From positions 32,361 through 96,360 of the forward strand of contig DKFP01000015.1 of the NCBI GenBank assembly GCA_002452405.1: a stretch of 64,000 nt of DNA, read 5' to 3'. Source of the stretch: Deferribacteraceae bacterium UBA6793 (GTDB lineage: Bacteria; Chrysiogenota; Deferribacteres; Deferribacterales; Geovibrionaceae). The notes under the pieces were generated by a model. The model did not search any database. It was not told the origin of the DNA and saw only the letters and a list, made by a program, of their open reading frames with translations. Below are positions 17,021-26,500 of the stretch, one piece after another (position 1 is the first letter of the stretch; each line of letters starts with the position of its first letter). A program made the position numbers and the translations under genes.

Positions 17021-17608
17021 TCAGGAAACGACAAAATCCATCAATATCGTGTAGTCGCCTGCATCCGCAGCTTTCAGAGCCATAATATACTTATTTCTGG
17101 TTATGTTATTCGTGTCAAGCCTGCAATTTCCCCATGAAAACCTTTCAGAGTTAAGAACATATTTCAATAATATATCTGTCATCAAACGTGAATGACGACC
17201 ATTTCCATTAGGAAAAGGATGTATCTGAACTAAGCGATGATGGAATCGCACGGCAATTTCTAACGGAGGATAGGTATTAAATTCAATCCATGTTTTTGTG
17301 TCTAAAATCAGATCCCTCACGGATGGAGCAATTAGATATGCTTCGCACCCTATATTCTTCATTGATGTTCTGTATGTTCCTGCCCATTTCCATACATCCC
17401 CAAACATCTTTTTATGAAGTTTCCTAAGGTATTCATCCGTAAGTATATTCGTTTGTTTTCTTGCAAATACGCCCTTGCTGGCTTGCAAGATATTTTCATA
17501 TTCCCAGCGGTTCAATTCTTCCAAGGTAGTGATGTGCTCTGGAATTAATCCAACAGCTTCATCCCGGTCAATCGGTGTGGCTCCGAAAAAATTATTATTT
17601 AATATCAT
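17021..17608 (-). CDS. Fic-domain protein, 'mobile mystery protein B'
   Basis: A 195-residue Fic/DOC protein with an intact catalytic motif HPFPNGNGR (about residues 130-138). Fic proteins transfer AMP or other nucleotide groups to target proteins. The N-terminal FGATPIDRDEAVGLIPEHIT and FGDVWKWAGTYR are typical of the 'mobile mystery protein B' family, always encoded beside an XRE partner, as here. The ATG at 17608 fits the family start and gives a 14-base overlap with the partner. Sequence around the pair is AT-rich compared with the neighbouring operons, in line with transfer. A toxin-like role is plausible but unproven. Confidence 0.85.
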   Translation of the reverse strand: MILNNNFFGATPIDRDEAVGLIPEHITTLEELNRWEYENILQASKGVFARKQTNILTDEYLRKLHKKMFGDVWKWAGTYRTSMKNIGCEAYLIAPSVRDLILDTKTWIEFNTYPPLEIAVRFHHRLVQIHPFPNGNGRHSRLMTDILLKYVLNSERFSWGNCRLDTNNITRNKYIMALKAADAGDYTILMDFVVS

Positions 17609-18065
17609 CCCATAGCCTTGAGGGTCTTTTTTCAAAAAGCTCCTTCACAGTTTCTTCTATGATATTTTTCACTTCTTTTTCAGATAATCCCTGGTTTTCA
17701 AGATTCATCGTCACTGAAGCGCTATACGTTTCAGCTTCAGCAATTTCTCTGGCTCTTAACGAGACTGTTTCTTTGATAGATGTCTTTGGTACAAAGGCAT
17801 ACACAAACTCACACCCAAGCCCTTCTGCAACCTGAAACATCGTTTTTAGAGTCAAAGAATGATCAAGCTCACTTTTTTCTATTTCAGCAATCCTTGGCTG
17901 ACTAACACCGATGCGTTTTCCAAGTTGCCTGCCGGACATACCTAACGTCTTTCTTATAGTATAAATCCAGCCTTTTTTCGGTCTGTTATCGCCAAGAAGT
18001 ATCTTATATTTTTCAAGTTTTTTGTCGATTTGTTCAAGTGCCAGCAGTCTATATTTTCTGTTCAT
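17595..18065 (-). CDS. XRE-family regulator, 'mobile mystery protein A'
   Basis: A 156-residue DNA-binding protein with a helix-turn-helix at about residues 38-95 (MSGRQLGKRIGVSQPRIAEI). It continues with TLKTMFQVAEGLGCEFVYAF, the usual signature of 'mobile mystery protein A'. It overlaps the Fic gene downstream. By analogy with other paired systems it may repress its own operon and restrain the Fic partner. Its upstream region is extremely AT-rich and contains two related direct repeats that could be its operator. Confidence 0.85.
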   Translation of the reverse strand: MNRKYRLLALEQIDKKLEKYKILLGDNRPKKGWIYTIRKTLGMSGRQLGKRIGVSQPRIAEIEKSELDHSLTLKTMFQVAEGLGCEFVYAFVPKTSIKETVSLRAREIAEAETYSASVTMNLENQGLSEKEVKNIIEETVKELFEKRPSRLWDDIK

Positions 18066-18076
18066 AATATAACCTA

Positions 18077-18127
18077 TATCTTATGTACACGATAATAATA
18101 AATAATATATAGCTTATGCCTTATGTC
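18077..18127. promoter_or_regulatory. Candidate operator repeats of the mobile mystery pair
   Basis: Just upstream of the XRE gene the plus strand carries two similar words about 36 bases apart, TATCTTATGTAC and TGCCTTATGTCA, in an otherwise AT-only context. Paired direct repeats at this position are common for autoregulating XRE proteins. The assignment is an inference from position and similarity. Confidence 0.35.
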
Positions 18128-18200
18128 AATAGATATAATACATTTATTATTTATTTTATAATATTATATAACCTATTAGTTATTCTATTTAAATATCTGG

Positions 18201-18357
18201 CAATCCTGTCATACAATATACCAAAAAAGGCACCAGCCAGACGGCTGATGTAAGATTGCACGAATATACGGCAAATTTGCTATGATTGAGCCCGAAACAA
18301 GTTCGGGCAATCCTGTCATACAACAAATAAAAAAAGGCACCAGCCAGACGGCTGATG
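18201..18357. repeat. 50-bp direct repeat carrying the tRNA terminator
   Basis: Bases 18201-18250 and 18308-18357 are near-identical. Both begin CAATCCTGTCATACAA and both contain GGCACCAGCCAGACGGCTGA. The second copy is the functional terminator of tRNA-Pro; the first has lost the outer right arm but still forms a shorter hairpin. Between them lies an unrelated GC palindrome (18290-18308). The arrangement looks like a local duplication. Confidence 0.8.
18290..18308. repeat. Palindrome of a common dispersed type (GCCCGAA/TTCGGGC)
   Basis: GCCCGAA and TTCGGGC pair around ACAAG. The sequence resembles one half of a palindromic intergenic repeat seen in many bacterial genomes (CCCGAACTTGTTTCGGG type). 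It lies downstream of tRNA-Pro between the two 50-bp repeats. Confidence 0.5.
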
Positions 18358-18363
18358 CCTTTA
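18329..18363 (-). terminator. Terminator of tRNA-Pro
   Basis: On the minus strand GGCATCAGCC pairs with GGCTGGTGCC around GTCT and is followed by seven T residues. It lies directly after the tRNA-Pro 3' end. Confidence 0.88.
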
Positions 18364-18369
18364 TTTAAA

Positions 18370-18443
18370 TCGGGATGACAGGATTTGAACCTGCGACCAC
18401 CTGTTCCCAAGACAGGTACGCTACCAAGCTGCGCTACATCCCG
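18370..18443 (-). tRNA. tRNA-Pro(TGG)
   Basis: The minus strand folds as a full cloverleaf. The acceptor stem is CGGGATG/CATCCCG with an A discriminator. The D arm includes AGCGCAGCTTGGTAGCG. The anticodon stem CCTGT/ACAGG encloses loop CTTGGGA (anticodon TGG). The T arm is GCAGGTTCAAATCCTGT. CCA is not encoded. It reads proline codons of the CCN type. A strong terminator follows, and a truncated copy lies upstream. Confidence 0.95.
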
Positions 18444-18508
18444 AAAAAAACTTATAAAACAAATCCTGTTGACAGGATGGTGGCAAAGCAAGTTTGCCAG
18501 CCTGCGGC

Positions 18509-18566
18509 GAACCTGCGACCACCTGTTCCCAAGACAGAGTAACCTACCAAGCTGCGCTACATCCCG
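18509..18566 (-). pseudogene. Truncated tRNA-Pro copy
   Basis: The minus strand repeats the first three quarters of the neighbouring tRNA-Pro: the acceptor 5' strand, D arm, anticodon loop and T-stem up to GGTTC. It then diverges, so the T loop and the 3' acceptor strand are missing. The D-arm/anticodon junction also differs (GTTACT instead of CGTAC). It cannot form a tRNA. Such a copy is what an integration or deletion event at a tRNA site can leave behind. Confidence 0.8.
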
Positions 18567-18628
18567 AACTATTTTCAAAGAGATATATCTATAGTGGACT
18601 GAAACATAAATGTCAAGACGTTAGAGAT

Positions 18629-18651
18629 AAAAAGGGGAGCCTAGACTCCCC
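18629..18651 (-). terminator. Terminator of the DASS transporter gene
   Basis: On the minus strand GGGGAG pairs with CTCCCC around TCTAGG and is followed by five T residues. It lies nine bases after the transporter stop codon. Confidence 0.85.
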
Positions 18652-18659
18652 GTTAAATA

Positions 18660-20396
18660 TTATTTTATCAGGTGCGCCCACTCAGGAACAACTCCGAACT
18701 GGATACCGAACAACGGAACTGCTATCAGATATACTATAATTACCGTTATAATGATTCCGATTATATTAAGCCCGAAGCCGCTCTTAACCATCTGAGGTAT
18801 CGTCACGTAACCGGAGCCGAACACTATTGCGTTCGGAGGCGTTGCAACGGGCAGCATAAATGCGCACGAAGCCGCTATTGCTGCGGGAATTGTAAGCAGC
18901 AGAGGACTCTGCCCCAGACCTATTGCAACGGCAGACAGAATAGGCATCACCATTGCCGCCGTGGCAGTATTTGAAGTAAGCTCGGTAAGGTAGATTATCA
19001 GTGTCGTAACAGCGACGATAAGTACAAATATAGGTGCATTCTGCATCAGACTCACCTGATTTCCTATCCATGCCGCAAGTCCGGTCGCCTGAAATCCGTC
19101 TGCCATCGCAAGCCCGCCGCCGAAAAGGATAAGTACGCCCCATGGCATTTTAGATGCCCAATGCCAGTCCATAACAAAGCTGTTCTTTTTCAGATCGATA
19201 GGGATAAGGAAAAGAACCAGCGCGCCCATCATGGCAACAGCGGAATCAGTAACCATTGAAGGATCGGGAAACAGCGCAGCCACGGGCTTGATGAATATCC
19301 AGCAGAGAGCCGTGATACCGAAAACAACGGCTGTATATCTTTCGCCCTTGTTCATTGAGCCCATATTTTTGAGTTCAGCATCAATAAGTTCACGTCCTCC
19401 GGGAACTTTTTTCAGTTTCATGGGGTTAGCAACCTTAACAAGCCACAGCCAGCAGAGCGGCAAAAATATAACAACAAGCGGAACGCCGACAACCAGCCAG
19501 CTGGCAAATGTTATCTCATAACCATAGGTCTTGTTAAGATAACCGGCAAGAACGGTGTTTGGAGGTGTGCCGATAAGGGTTGCGATACCGCCGATTGAAG
19601 CAGCATAGGCAATACCCAGCATAAGGTTAAGCCCGAATGCAAATTTTTCGGGTGAGAAATCTATTTCTTTGTCAAGTCCCTCTTTTCTGCCCTCTTCCGC
19701 AACGTGGGCAATGATTGCAAGCCCGATGGGCATCATCATAACCGTTGTAGCGGTGTTTGAAACAAACGCAGAGAGTGCGGCTGTCGCAACCATGAAACCG
19801 AGTATTATTCTGCTGGGTGAAAAGCCGATAACCTTGACGATGTTCATGGCTATACGTCTGTGCAGATTCCATTTTTGCATGGACAGGGCTATTATGAACC
19901 CGCCCATAAAAAGGAAAATAAGGTGGTTTGCATAGGGTGTTGTGGACTTAGCCGTTGACAGAAGCCCCAGCGCCGGAAACAGCGGAATTGGCAAAAGGCT
20001 CGTCGCCGGGATAGGAAGCGATTCGCACATCCACCATGTCGCCATAAGAAATGTGATTGCCGCCATTCTCTGCGCGGCGGGTTCCATTCCTGCTGGCGCT
20101 GGAAGGACAAGAACAAGAATAAACAATATCGGACCGAGGAAAAGCCCTGTCATCTGCCTGCGGGTGTATCCCTGCGGCTCGTGGGGCTGCATTCCTCCGG
20201 GTGTGGGGTGAACCCTTTGGGATGTCTCGGCGGGTGAGGCAGTCATTTCATCCGCGATATCAACATCCTGTTCGTTGGAATGTGAATAGACTGAAGCCTG
20301 TTTCATCTTCATAATCATTGCCTTTGGACTGAAAAACACGAGAGATTTTGTCTCGTGATGCATGTCCCACATGCGTGACCATATTGCAGTTAACAT
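18660..20396 (-). CDS. DASS/SLC13-family sodium:anion symporter
   Basis: A 578-residue inner-membrane transporter of the divalent anion:Na+ symporter family, expected to carry C4-dicarboxylates or sulfate. Both inverted-repeat signature loops are present, SNTATTVMMMPIGLAI and SNTATAAMVMPILSA, and MLPVATPPNAIVFGSG follows, typical of the Na+ and substrate sites. An unusually long hydrophilic N-terminus of about 80 residues precedes the first helix. The start is supported by GGAG five bases upstream. It stands alone with its own terminator. Confidence 0.9.
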   Translation of the reverse strand: MLTAIWSRMWDMHHETKSLVFFSPKAMIMKMKQASVYSHSNEQDVDIADEMTASPAETSQRVHPTPGGMQPHEPQGYTRRQMTGLFLGPILFILVLVLPAPAGMEPAAQRMAAITFLMATWWMCESLPIPATSLLPIPLFPALGLLSTAKSTTPYANHLIFLFMGGFIIALSMQKWNLHRRIAMNIVKVIGFSPSRIILGFMVATAALSAFVSNTATTVMMMPIGLAIIAHVAEEGRKEGLDKEIDFSPEKFAFGLNLMLGIAYAASIGGIATLIGTPPNTVLAGYLNKTYGYEITFASWLVVGVPLVVIFLPLCWLWLVKVANPMKLKKVPGGRELIDAELKNMGSMNKGERYTAVVFGITALCWIFIKPVAALFPDPSMVTDSAVAMMGALVLFLIPIDLKKNSFVMDWHWASKMPWGVLILFGGGLAMADGFQATGLAAWIGNQVSLMQNAPIFVLIVAVTTLIIYLTELTSNTATAAMVMPILSAVAIGLGQSPLLLTIPAAIAASCAFMLPVATPPNAIVFGSGYVTIPQMVKSGFGLNIIGIIITVIIVYLIAVPLFGIQFGVVPEWAHLIK

Positions 20397-20605
20397 GTCG
20401 ACTCCATTAAAAACGTTATTTTGATTTTTTCACGGAAAACGTTAATACAACATAAAAATTAATTAACTCTTCATAAAGTTGTCTCTGAAAGGCAATATAT
20501 ATAATCATAAAAAACGAATCAAGTTTTATTTTTAAACATCATTAGAACAAAAAAGAGATTGCGAACAAATGTTTATAAGGAGAGATAATTAACTATTCTA
20601 TTTTA

Positions 20606-20634
20606 TTGACTTTTTATGAGGATAAGAATATCCA
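20606..20634 (+). promoter_or_regulatory. Candidate sigma-70 promoter of the DMT transporter gene
   Basis: TTGACT and a weak TATCCA are separated by 17 bases, 27 bases before the start codon. The -35 box is good and the -10 box is poor. Confidence 0.4.
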
Positions 20635-20660
20635 TTATTTTTTACATGTGGGGATGATCA

Positions 20661-21521
20661 ATGATTAAAGGAATTGCCGCTGCGGTCTTATCCGCATCGT
20701 GTTATGCAACGCTGGTTATTTTCGGAAAAATCGGTATGGGGCTGGGCTTAACATCCGTCCATATGCTGACACTCCGCTTCATATTCGGAACGATTATTTT
20801 ATTGGGATTTCTGCTTATTTTCAACAGAAGCGCTCTGCGTCCCACAAAATCTCTCGTGCTTAAATCCGCTTTTGTGGGTCTTTTCTTCTATCTCGGTCAG
20901 AGTCTGATGTTCTTCAGATCGATAGAGTATATTCCGGCGTCCACAGCTTCATTGATACTCTATTTCTATCCGCTTGCGGTACTTTTACTTTCGGTATTGT
21001 TTCTGCGGGAAAAATTCAGGTCTTCGTCGCTGGTTTCCGTGCTTCTCATCCTCGGCGGATGCTGCCTTGTTTTCTATGATGCTTTTCTGCGTAGTTTCAG
21101 TACCACAGGAATAACTTATGCCGCAATAGCTATGGTTCTTTTTTCCGCTTACCTGATAGTAACTCAATATATACTTAAAACTGAAAACTCAACATCAGTA
21201 ACATTTTATGTGATGCTGTTCACAGCGTTAGGATACACTGTTTTAAACGGCGGGACAGGGTTTTCAGGACTGACGGGGCAGCAGTTTGCCCTTGGGGTGG
21301 CACTTGGTGTGATTCCTTCCGCGCTGGCGATGGGGTTTCTGTATGCCGCACTAAAGACGATAGGCGCTGCCTATACGTCGATATTCAGCTCCGTCGAACC
21401 TGTGATAACACTTATTCTGGCTGGTGTTTTCCTTGGTGAGGAGATAGTTTCGTTTCAGATATTCGGAGTGGTTCTGCTTATGGCAGGGATTATTATTCCT
21501 AACATGCGGATGACACGCTAA
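20661..21521 (+). CDS. EamA/DMT-family transporter
   Basis: A 286-residue protein with ten predicted transmembrane helices in two EamA repeats (about 1-140 and 150-286). The second repeat contains AAYTSIFSSVEPVITLILAG, characteristic of drug/metabolite exporters. Substrate unknown. The gene is monocistronic with a GGGGA ribosome site. Its stop codon falls at the left border of a repetitive element that also borders the converging gene. Confidence 0.88.
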   Translation: MIKGIAAAVLSASCYATLVIFGKIGMGLGLTSVHMLTLRFIFGTIILLGFLLIFNRSALRPTKSLVLKSAFVGLFFYLGQSLMFFRSIEYIPASTASLILYFYPLAVLLLSVLFLREKFRSSSLVSVLLILGGCCLVFYDAFLRSFSTTGITYAAIAMVLFSAYLIVTQYILKTENSTSVTFYVMLFTALGYTVLNGGTGFSGLTGQQFALGVALGVIPSALAMGFLYAALKTIGAAYTSIFSSVEPVITLILAGVFLGEEIVSFQIFGVVLLMAGIIIPNMRMTR

Positions 21522-21714
21522 GGCAAAAGCTCGTCCAGCTTTCCTTTAAAGTTAAGTAAAAAACAGCGTCCTGCTGTTTTTTACCAACGCTTTGCATCGG
21601 CAAAGCCTGAGCAAAGCTCACTCTACGCAGAATTTGAGGAATAAATTCCGCAAATCTGTCTCTGAGAGCCACATCCGTGTGTATTTTAAGGCAAAAGCTC
21701 GTCCAGCTTTTCCT
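21519..21714. repeat. Structured intergenic element, copy 1, with direct repeats
   Basis: A core of about 140 bp lies between two copies of a roughly 27-bp sequence (TAAGGCAAAAGCTCGTCCAG at 21519 and at 21687). The right copy is the true 3' end of the minus-strand gene; the left copy ends at the DMT stop. The core contains hairpin H1 (21556-21584, arms of 12 bp, loop GTCCT) and then ACGCTTTGCATCGGCAAAGC. A second hairpin, GAATTT/AAATTC, follows. It aligns in layout with the elements at 47.4 and 63.8 kb but lacks their middle hairpin. H1 can act as a two-way terminator. Confidence 0.75.
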
Positions 21715-22138
21715 TCCAGTCATCTGTGTCGGATATGACTATTGTGTTATAACCTTTGGCTTTTATGTATGATGTAATGCGGGCAAGGCTGTTTTTGTCA
21801 CGCGCCTGAACGACGACAAAGTCGCCCTCCACCTTCGCTGGCTCGCCTATTGCTCCGCGCACCTGTTCAAGAAGCACCACGAGACGCTTAACTCCTTCCT
21901 GAAAAACATATTTATCTCTGGAAACCTCTTTCGCGTCTTCAAACGACAGACCGCTCATGTCTCTGGCTGTAAAGACTATCATGCCCAGCTTCTGCATGTA
22001 GATGCTGGTGGAACCGAATTCCTCACTTATGAGTTTTCCGGCGTATTCCAGCACCTTATCTTTTGCGCTGTGGTCACCGTATTTCAGCCTTTCCGCCATC
22101 TTCACCAGATTGTCGGCAATGTCGTAAGTTCTTCCCAT
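21686..22138 (-). CDS. Conserved-looking protein of unknown function
   Basis: A 150-residue soluble protein not recognised. The first half is helical (MGRTYDIADNLVKMAERLKY). The second half looks like a small alpha/beta domain with FVVVQARDKNSLARITSYI and YNTIVISDTDD. The ATG at 22138 is favoured because it follows the diguanylate cyclase stop by one base and has GGTGGGTGA before it, so the two are co-translated. It may serve the same signalling pathway. Its 3' end is duplicated 168 bases further on as part of a repetitive element. Confidence 0.7.
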   Translation of the reverse strand: MGRTYDIADNLVKMAERLKYGDHSAKDKVLEYAGKLISEEFGSTSIYMQKLGMIVFTARDMSGLSFEDAKEVSRDKYVFQEGVKRLVVLLEQVRGAIGEPAKVEGDFVVVQARDKNSLARITSYIKAKGYNTIVISDTDDWKEKLDELLP

Positions 22139-22139
22139 A

Positions 22140-23456
22140 TCACCCACCGCAGAAAATGTATCTGTTTTTTCCGCCGTTTTTGGCAACGTACATGGCACGG
22201 TCAGCCATAGCCATAAGTTTAACATGGTCCTTGCTGTCGTCGGGATAAATGCTTATCCCCATGCTTGCGCCTATATGAAAGACAGTCTTGTCTATAACAA
22301 GTTCTTCGTTGATTGAATCCAGTATCCTTCCGGCGATGCCTTCAATCTCGTGTCTGTCGTGAACAGCCTCCAGCAGAACAACAAATTCGTCACCGCCGAT
22401 GCGCGCCGCCGTGTCTGATTTCCTTATCGCCTCGTTCAGTCTGTGGGCTATCTTTTTAAGGGCAATATCGCCCGCCGCGTGCCCCAGCGTATCGTTAACT
22501 GGTTTGAAACCGTCGAGGTCGATATATATAACAGCTAACTTCTTTTTATCCCGTTTCCTGCGCTCCACAGCCTGATTTATCCTGTCGCTGAGAAGATCCC
22601 TGTTGGGCAACCCTGTCAAAGTATCGTGCAGAGCCAGATAGCGGATATATTCTTCCTGAATTTTCTTCTGTGTTATATCGCGGATAACAACCTGAACAGC
22701 CGTGCGTCCGTCCATGCTGAAAGGAATCGCCGCAAATTCAACGTGGGCGATGCGCCCGTCTCTGCGAAGCATTTTTGCCTCAGAAACAGGCATGGACGAT
22801 TCGTCCTTATACAGCTTACGCAGTCTCTCTGCAATCATTGCTCTGTCCTCTTCGGGAAAGAAGCTCAGAACCTCACAGCCCAGTATATCTTCTGCTGCGC
22901 CGCCGAAAATCCTTGCTCCGGCAGGGTTTATATATTTTATAACACCGTCGCGGTGGATAATGATTCCGTCAGGGGAGTATTCCACAAGCTGTCTGTATCT
23001 CTTTTCTGAGTTAACAAGTTCATGTTCAATGCGCTTTTTGTCTGTAATATCCTTAATTGTGGCAAGAACAGCCCATTTTCTCCCGTATTTAATACGGGTA
23101 AGGAACACTTCCGCGTCGAGGACGACTTCGCCTGAAGTTTTTTTTATCTGCCATGTGAATACCTGATCTCTGCCTTCCACAGCGTCTGAAAAAAATTTCA
23201 TTCCCGCCTGAAAGTTGATATCGTCAGCGGAAAAATCGAAAAAGCTGCCGATGTTCTCCATCTGTTTTTCTTCTACACCAAGCAGAGAAAGGAGTTTCGC
23301 GTTATAGCTGAGGATGTTCCCTTTTGTGTCATGCAAAAGAACGGCATCCTGTATCCCGTGCAGAACGGCGCAAAGAAAGCCAGGATCCTCATCGGCAGAT
23401 ATAAGCCTGTGTGTCCCGGCAGTTTTCCCTTTCCTGTCAGACTTTAATGTTGTCAT
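22140..23456 (-). CDS. PAS-PAS-GGDEF diguanylate cyclase
   Basis: A 438-residue cytoplasmic sensor. Two PAS domains (about 25-130 and 145-265) precede a GGDEF domain with intact IGGDEFVVLLE. The product inhibition site RKSD sits five residues before it, as in feedback-controlled cyclases. It should make cyclic di-GMP from GTP in response to a PAS-sensed signal. No transmembrane segment or EAL domain is present. It is transcribed away from recC and is followed without a gap by a small protein of unknown function. Confidence 0.92.
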   Translation of the reverse strand: MTTLKSDRKGKTAGTHRLISADEDPGFLCAVLHGIQDAVLLHDTKGNILSYNAKLLSLLGVEEKQMENIGSFFDFSADDINFQAGMKFFSDAVEGRDQVFTWQIKKTSGEVVLDAEVFLTRIKYGRKWAVLATIKDITDKKRIEHELVNSEKRYRQLVEYSPDGIIIHRDGVIKYINPAGARIFGGAAEDILGCEVLSFFPEEDRAMIAERLRKLYKDESSMPVSEAKMLRRDGRIAHVEFAAIPFSMDGRTAVQVVIRDITQKKIQEEYIRYLALHDTLTGLPNRDLLSDRINQAVERRKRDKKKLAVIYIDLDGFKPVNDTLGHAAGDIALKKIAHRLNEAIRKSDTAARIGGDEFVVLLEAVHDRHEIEGIAGRILDSINEELVIDKTVFHIGASMGISIYPDDSKDHVKLMAMADRAMYVAKNGGKNRYIFCGG

Positions 23457-23534
23457 AGCCCACCAACCTCAAAAAGACAGACAAATCATGGAATAAAAGT
23501 CATCTCAGGACTTTCATTTAAAAAATTATACCGA

Positions 23535-23540
23535 TATAAT
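23535..23540 (+). promoter_or_regulatory. -10 box immediately before recC
   Basis: A perfect TATAAT ends only six bases before the recC ATG, so the predicted transcription start coincides with the first base of the start codon. A weak TTTCAT occupies the -35 position 17 bases upstream. No ribosome-binding site is present. Confidence 0.5.
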
Positions 23541-23546
23541 CTGTCA

Positions 23547-26500
23547 ATGCTCAACATATATATCGGCAATAATCTTGAAAATCTGATAAATGTTATGGCT
23601 GAAAAGCTATATGACCCTGCACATCCGCTTAAAAAACCTGTAATCTGCGTGCAGACATCCGGTATGCAGCGCTGGATAGGGCTCCAGCTTGCGCGTCAGA
23701 TCGGTGTCAGCGCAAACCTGGATTATCTGTTTCCCGCAGCGCTCATAAAAAGGCTTGCAGAGCGCCATTTCGGCGGCGAAAACCTCTGGACGGACAGACA
23801 GCAGCTCACATGGAACATCTACCGCACGCTGGCGCTGGCTGAGGACAACGGCGTTAATTCCGAACTTGTCAGCTACATCAATAACGACCCGCACAGAATA
23901 AAAACTTTCCGACTGGCACAGAAAATATCGGATATCTTCGACCAGTACCAGCTATATAGACCCGCCATGGTTAAAGACTGGCTTACACAGGGTGCCCACG
24001 AGCGCACAAAAACAGCCGAAAGCTGGCAGCCGTGGCTTTTCGCAGAGGCTTTCCCGGATAAAAACAGGTGCAAAACATTTGTATTGAACAGATATATGAA
24101 AGACTGCAAAGCAGGGAAAGTAAACTTTCAAAAAGTTGACACCGCGCACCTTTTCGGAATAAGCGTAATACCGCGCTTTTTTATGGAAGTGCTTAACGCA
24201 GTGAGCGAAGGCACGGATGTAAACCTTTATCTGCTCTGCCCCACAGAGCAGTATTTCGGCGATTCAATGTCCGACAGAGAGATAAGCCGCGCAGAGAAAC
24301 GAACCGGAAAAACCCGCGAAGAATTGAAAATGTTTCAGAACCACCCTCTTTTGGACAATCTGGGCACCATGGGCAGGGACTTTTTCGAATTTCTAACGGC
24401 AAACGATAACGCAAACATAAAATACGAATACTTCGACGAACCCTACTCGGAAACCCTTCTGGGTGGTATCCAGGCGGAAATATACGACTTTACAAAGCGT
24501 AGTGATATTAAATCGGACGATTCCATCACAATAAATTCATGCCATAACCCTCTGCGGGAGGTTCAGACACTCTATGATTTCCTGCTTAATGCGATGGCGC
24601 AAGACAGCAGCATAACCCCTGCCGACGTTCTGGTCATGACACCGGACATACAAAGATACGCCCCATACATCCGCGCAGTTTTCGACAACCCGTACAGTGT
24701 TCATGCGGCGATACCTTACACCATTGCCGACATCCCCGCAAAAGCGGAGAGCAGCGCAGCCAACGTCTTTTCAGAGCTTATCTCTGCTGTAACCGGGGAG
24801 TTCAGCCTCGCCGCGGTGGTAAAGCTCATCGAAAGCCCGGTTATATCCGGCAGATTCGGTATTACTGGTGTTCGGGACTTGGCAGATGTTCTGGAACGCA
24901 ACGGAGCATACTGGGGAATTGACGCAGAGGCGATGAGAGCTGACGGAGTGACCGCCGACACACCCTTCACATGGGACAGAGCCATGCGCAGACTTGCACT
25001 GGGACTGGCCGAGGGCGGCAGACAGGTAATATACGCGGAAGCGGCCGGAGCCGACGTGCCCTTCTCCATGGCGAAACAGCTTGGCGGGCTGATGCGGTTT
25101 GTGGAGCTTTGCGCACATTATTCAAAACTGATGAATGCCGAGCGCACCGCGGAGGAGTGGTGCGGGATACTGTCAGATTTTGCCGACAGGTTTCTGAGCA
25201 CCGAATCTGAATACGCCGATGAAAATGTCGCCATTGCAAAAATGATAGCGGACATCCGCGAGGAAACATCCGCCTGCAACATAAAGATGCCTTTCCGCCC
25301 CGTTTACGAGACACTCTCCGGTAAGCTGGATGAGGTGAGAACGGCGAAAGGGTTCATCACCGGCAAAACAACCTTCTGTGCCATGATGCCAATGCGGAGC
25401 ATCCCATTCCGCATCATCTGCATCCTTGGGCTTGACGACGGCGCGTTTCCGAGGCTCAAGACAGAGCCTGAGTTCGACCTGATCTCCGCAAAACCCGACA
25501 AAGGGGACAGAACCCAGAGAGACAGTGATAAATATCTTTTTCTGGAAACGATTATCAGCGCAAAAGACAGACTTTTCATAAGCTATACGGGCAGAAGCGA
25601 AACCGACAACAGGAAACTGGTGCCCTCAATCGCCGTTACGGAACTTTTGAGGCATCTGGAAGAACGGTTCGGTATAACAAACGCCGTAAACGAACATCCG
25701 CTGCACAGTTTCAGCAGGAAATACTTTGAAAACAACGACAGACTTTTTACATACAGCGCAGAGAGATACGCTGCCGCATCCGTCTTCGGTACAAAATATG
25801 GCGAAAGAGATTTCTGCAAAAGTGAGATACCGGTTGAACATCCGACGGAGGTTTCACTCACAGATTTCGAAAAGTTTTTCATAAATCCTCCTCACTACTT
25901 CCTTGAAAAGACACTCGGCATAGACCTGTCAGGAAGTTTCAGACCGCTGCCTGAAACCGAACGACTCGTTCTCGACCATTTACAGGCATATAAACTGCGG
26001 GCTGAAGCGGCGCGCAGTATGGTCAACGGTAACTCCGCAGACGTTCTGCTGGCATATGCACAGGCGACTGCACAGCTTCCGGCGGGCGGCATAGGCGAAG
26101 GCTACACCCGCAGGATAACGGAGGAGGCACAACAGATTTCCTCTGTGGTGCTGGAACACGGAGCACCGAACAGCGTAACGGAGAGCCTGCTCACAGGCGG
26201 GCTGAAGATAAATTTCAGGATAGATGATATAACTGCGGACGGACTGATATATACAAAGCACGGCGGGTTGAAGCCCAAAGACCTCATAAGGGCGCGTATA
26301 CGCCAGCTGGTTCTGCTCAATTACGGGTATTCTCTTAATGCGATAATGATTAACGTTGACGGTGACAGAACGGTGCTGTCTGCGGACTGCCGCAAAGAGG
26401 CGCTCGCTGCATACGCCGGAATTTTCCTGAACGGACTGAAATATCCATTCTGTTTCCATCCGGATGACGGATACAGGTCATTCAAAGGCGCGTTCAAAAA

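Noticed and set aside
18189..18578. A minus-strand reading frame of about 129 residues across the tRNA-Pro region
   Set aside because: It is a translation of the tRNA, its truncated copy and the terminator repeats; the words GRRFKSCHP and similar are known artefacts of tRNA genes read as protein.
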